Shown in pieces: positions 51,206 to 51,238 of a DNA stretch of 51,238 bases. The translations under genes and the position numbers were made by a program. Origin of the DNA: a virus; the IMG/VR virus record IMGVR_UViG_3300027131_000004, positions 1 through 51,238 of that record. One strand, 5' to 3'. The notes under the pieces are model-generated. The model was not told the origin of the DNA, made no database searches, and saw nothing but the letters and a program-made list of their open reading frames with translations. Each line of letters opens with the position of its first letter. The first letter of the stretch is position 1.

Positions 51206-51238
51206 GACCAAAAGGCATGTCACCTGAAAGCATAATAA

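Larger units (their letters stand above)
51048..51238. other. Gene-free control region, candidate replication origin
   Basis: This 191-base region upstream of the primase-helicase has no gene on either strand. It holds three AT-rich repeats at 51075-51115 and four 22-bp iterons at 51117-51205. No exact TAnnTTTG is present, so the early primase promoter differs from the others; TACTTTTA upstream of the minus-strand start (about 51063-51070) is the closest match. If the molecule is circular it continues into 1-11 and divides the two transcription directions. Confidence 0.5.

Noticed and set aside
1-51238. CRISPR array, insertion sequence or toxin-antitoxin module
   Set aside because: No regularly spaced palindromic repeats with unique spacers, no transposase motifs and no recognisable toxin pair were found on either strand.

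Overview
The window looks like the genome, or nearly all of it, of a lytic tailed phage of a Bacteroidota host. It has podovirus-like virion genes. Four things point to this host group. Almost every gene-free gap holds the Bacteroidota sigma-factor -7 element TAnnTTTG. Leaders are A-rich with few Shine-Dalgarno sites. The primase-helicase starts with a BT4734/VirE-N-like module. The DNA is AT-rich. There is no integrase, repressor, transposase, CRISPR array, rRNA or canonical tRNA. I also see no DNA polymerase and no RNA polymerase, so transcription and DNA synthesis probably use host enzymes. The portal and the ring/tail-tube genes resemble those of crAss-like and related Bacteroidota podoviruses. 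That placement is a resemblance read by eye, not a search result.

Plus strand, 12-43645 (late half). 12-825 holds three small basic proteins. After a terminator, 902-2744 carries a small HExxH zincin, a GroES-like protein, an unknown, and a coiled-coil/winged-helix protein placed as small terminase. Next come TerL (2737-4758), portal (4784-7072), a scaffold-like acidic protein (7099-8250), a strong terminator, a promoter with a long structured leader containing a tRNA-like fold, and the major capsid protein (8484-9833). 9953-17634 holds virion and neck proteins ending in a 1317-aa tail-nozzle-like protein. 17634-28607 holds a cupin, two putative internal virion proteins and a 2780-aa polyvalent ejection-type protein with an HEMGH site and an LPD38-like region. 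28647-40158 is the fibre cluster, including a 2735-aa fibre with a C-terminal peptidase S74 chaperone and a Cys-rich FN3-like protein. 40162-43645 holds small accessory genes and the lysis cassette (spanin candidate, holin, GH19 endolysin, second holin-like protein).

Minus strand, 51047 down to 43646 (early half). This half carries the primase-helicase, a dNMP kinase, an ERF annealing protein, a RecE-like PD-(D/E)XK exonuclease, an SSB-like protein with a DLPF tail and a candidate -1 frameshift, a RusA-like resolvase, a second PD-(D/E)XK nuclease, and about ten small unknowns. This is a recombination-based replication set. Three early promoters have full TTTG-N19/20-TAnnTTTG architecture with palindromes inside or over them. 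The halves converge with abutting stop codons at 43645/43646. If the sequence is circular or circularly permuted, they diverge across 51048-51238/1-11, which holds four 22-bp iterons and three AT-rich repeats. That is the best candidate for the replication origin or early control region.

The strongest unexplained signals are the tRNA-like structure in the capsid-gene leader, the iteron block, the palindromic operator over an early promoter, and the candidate frameshift at the SSB-like C-terminal tip.
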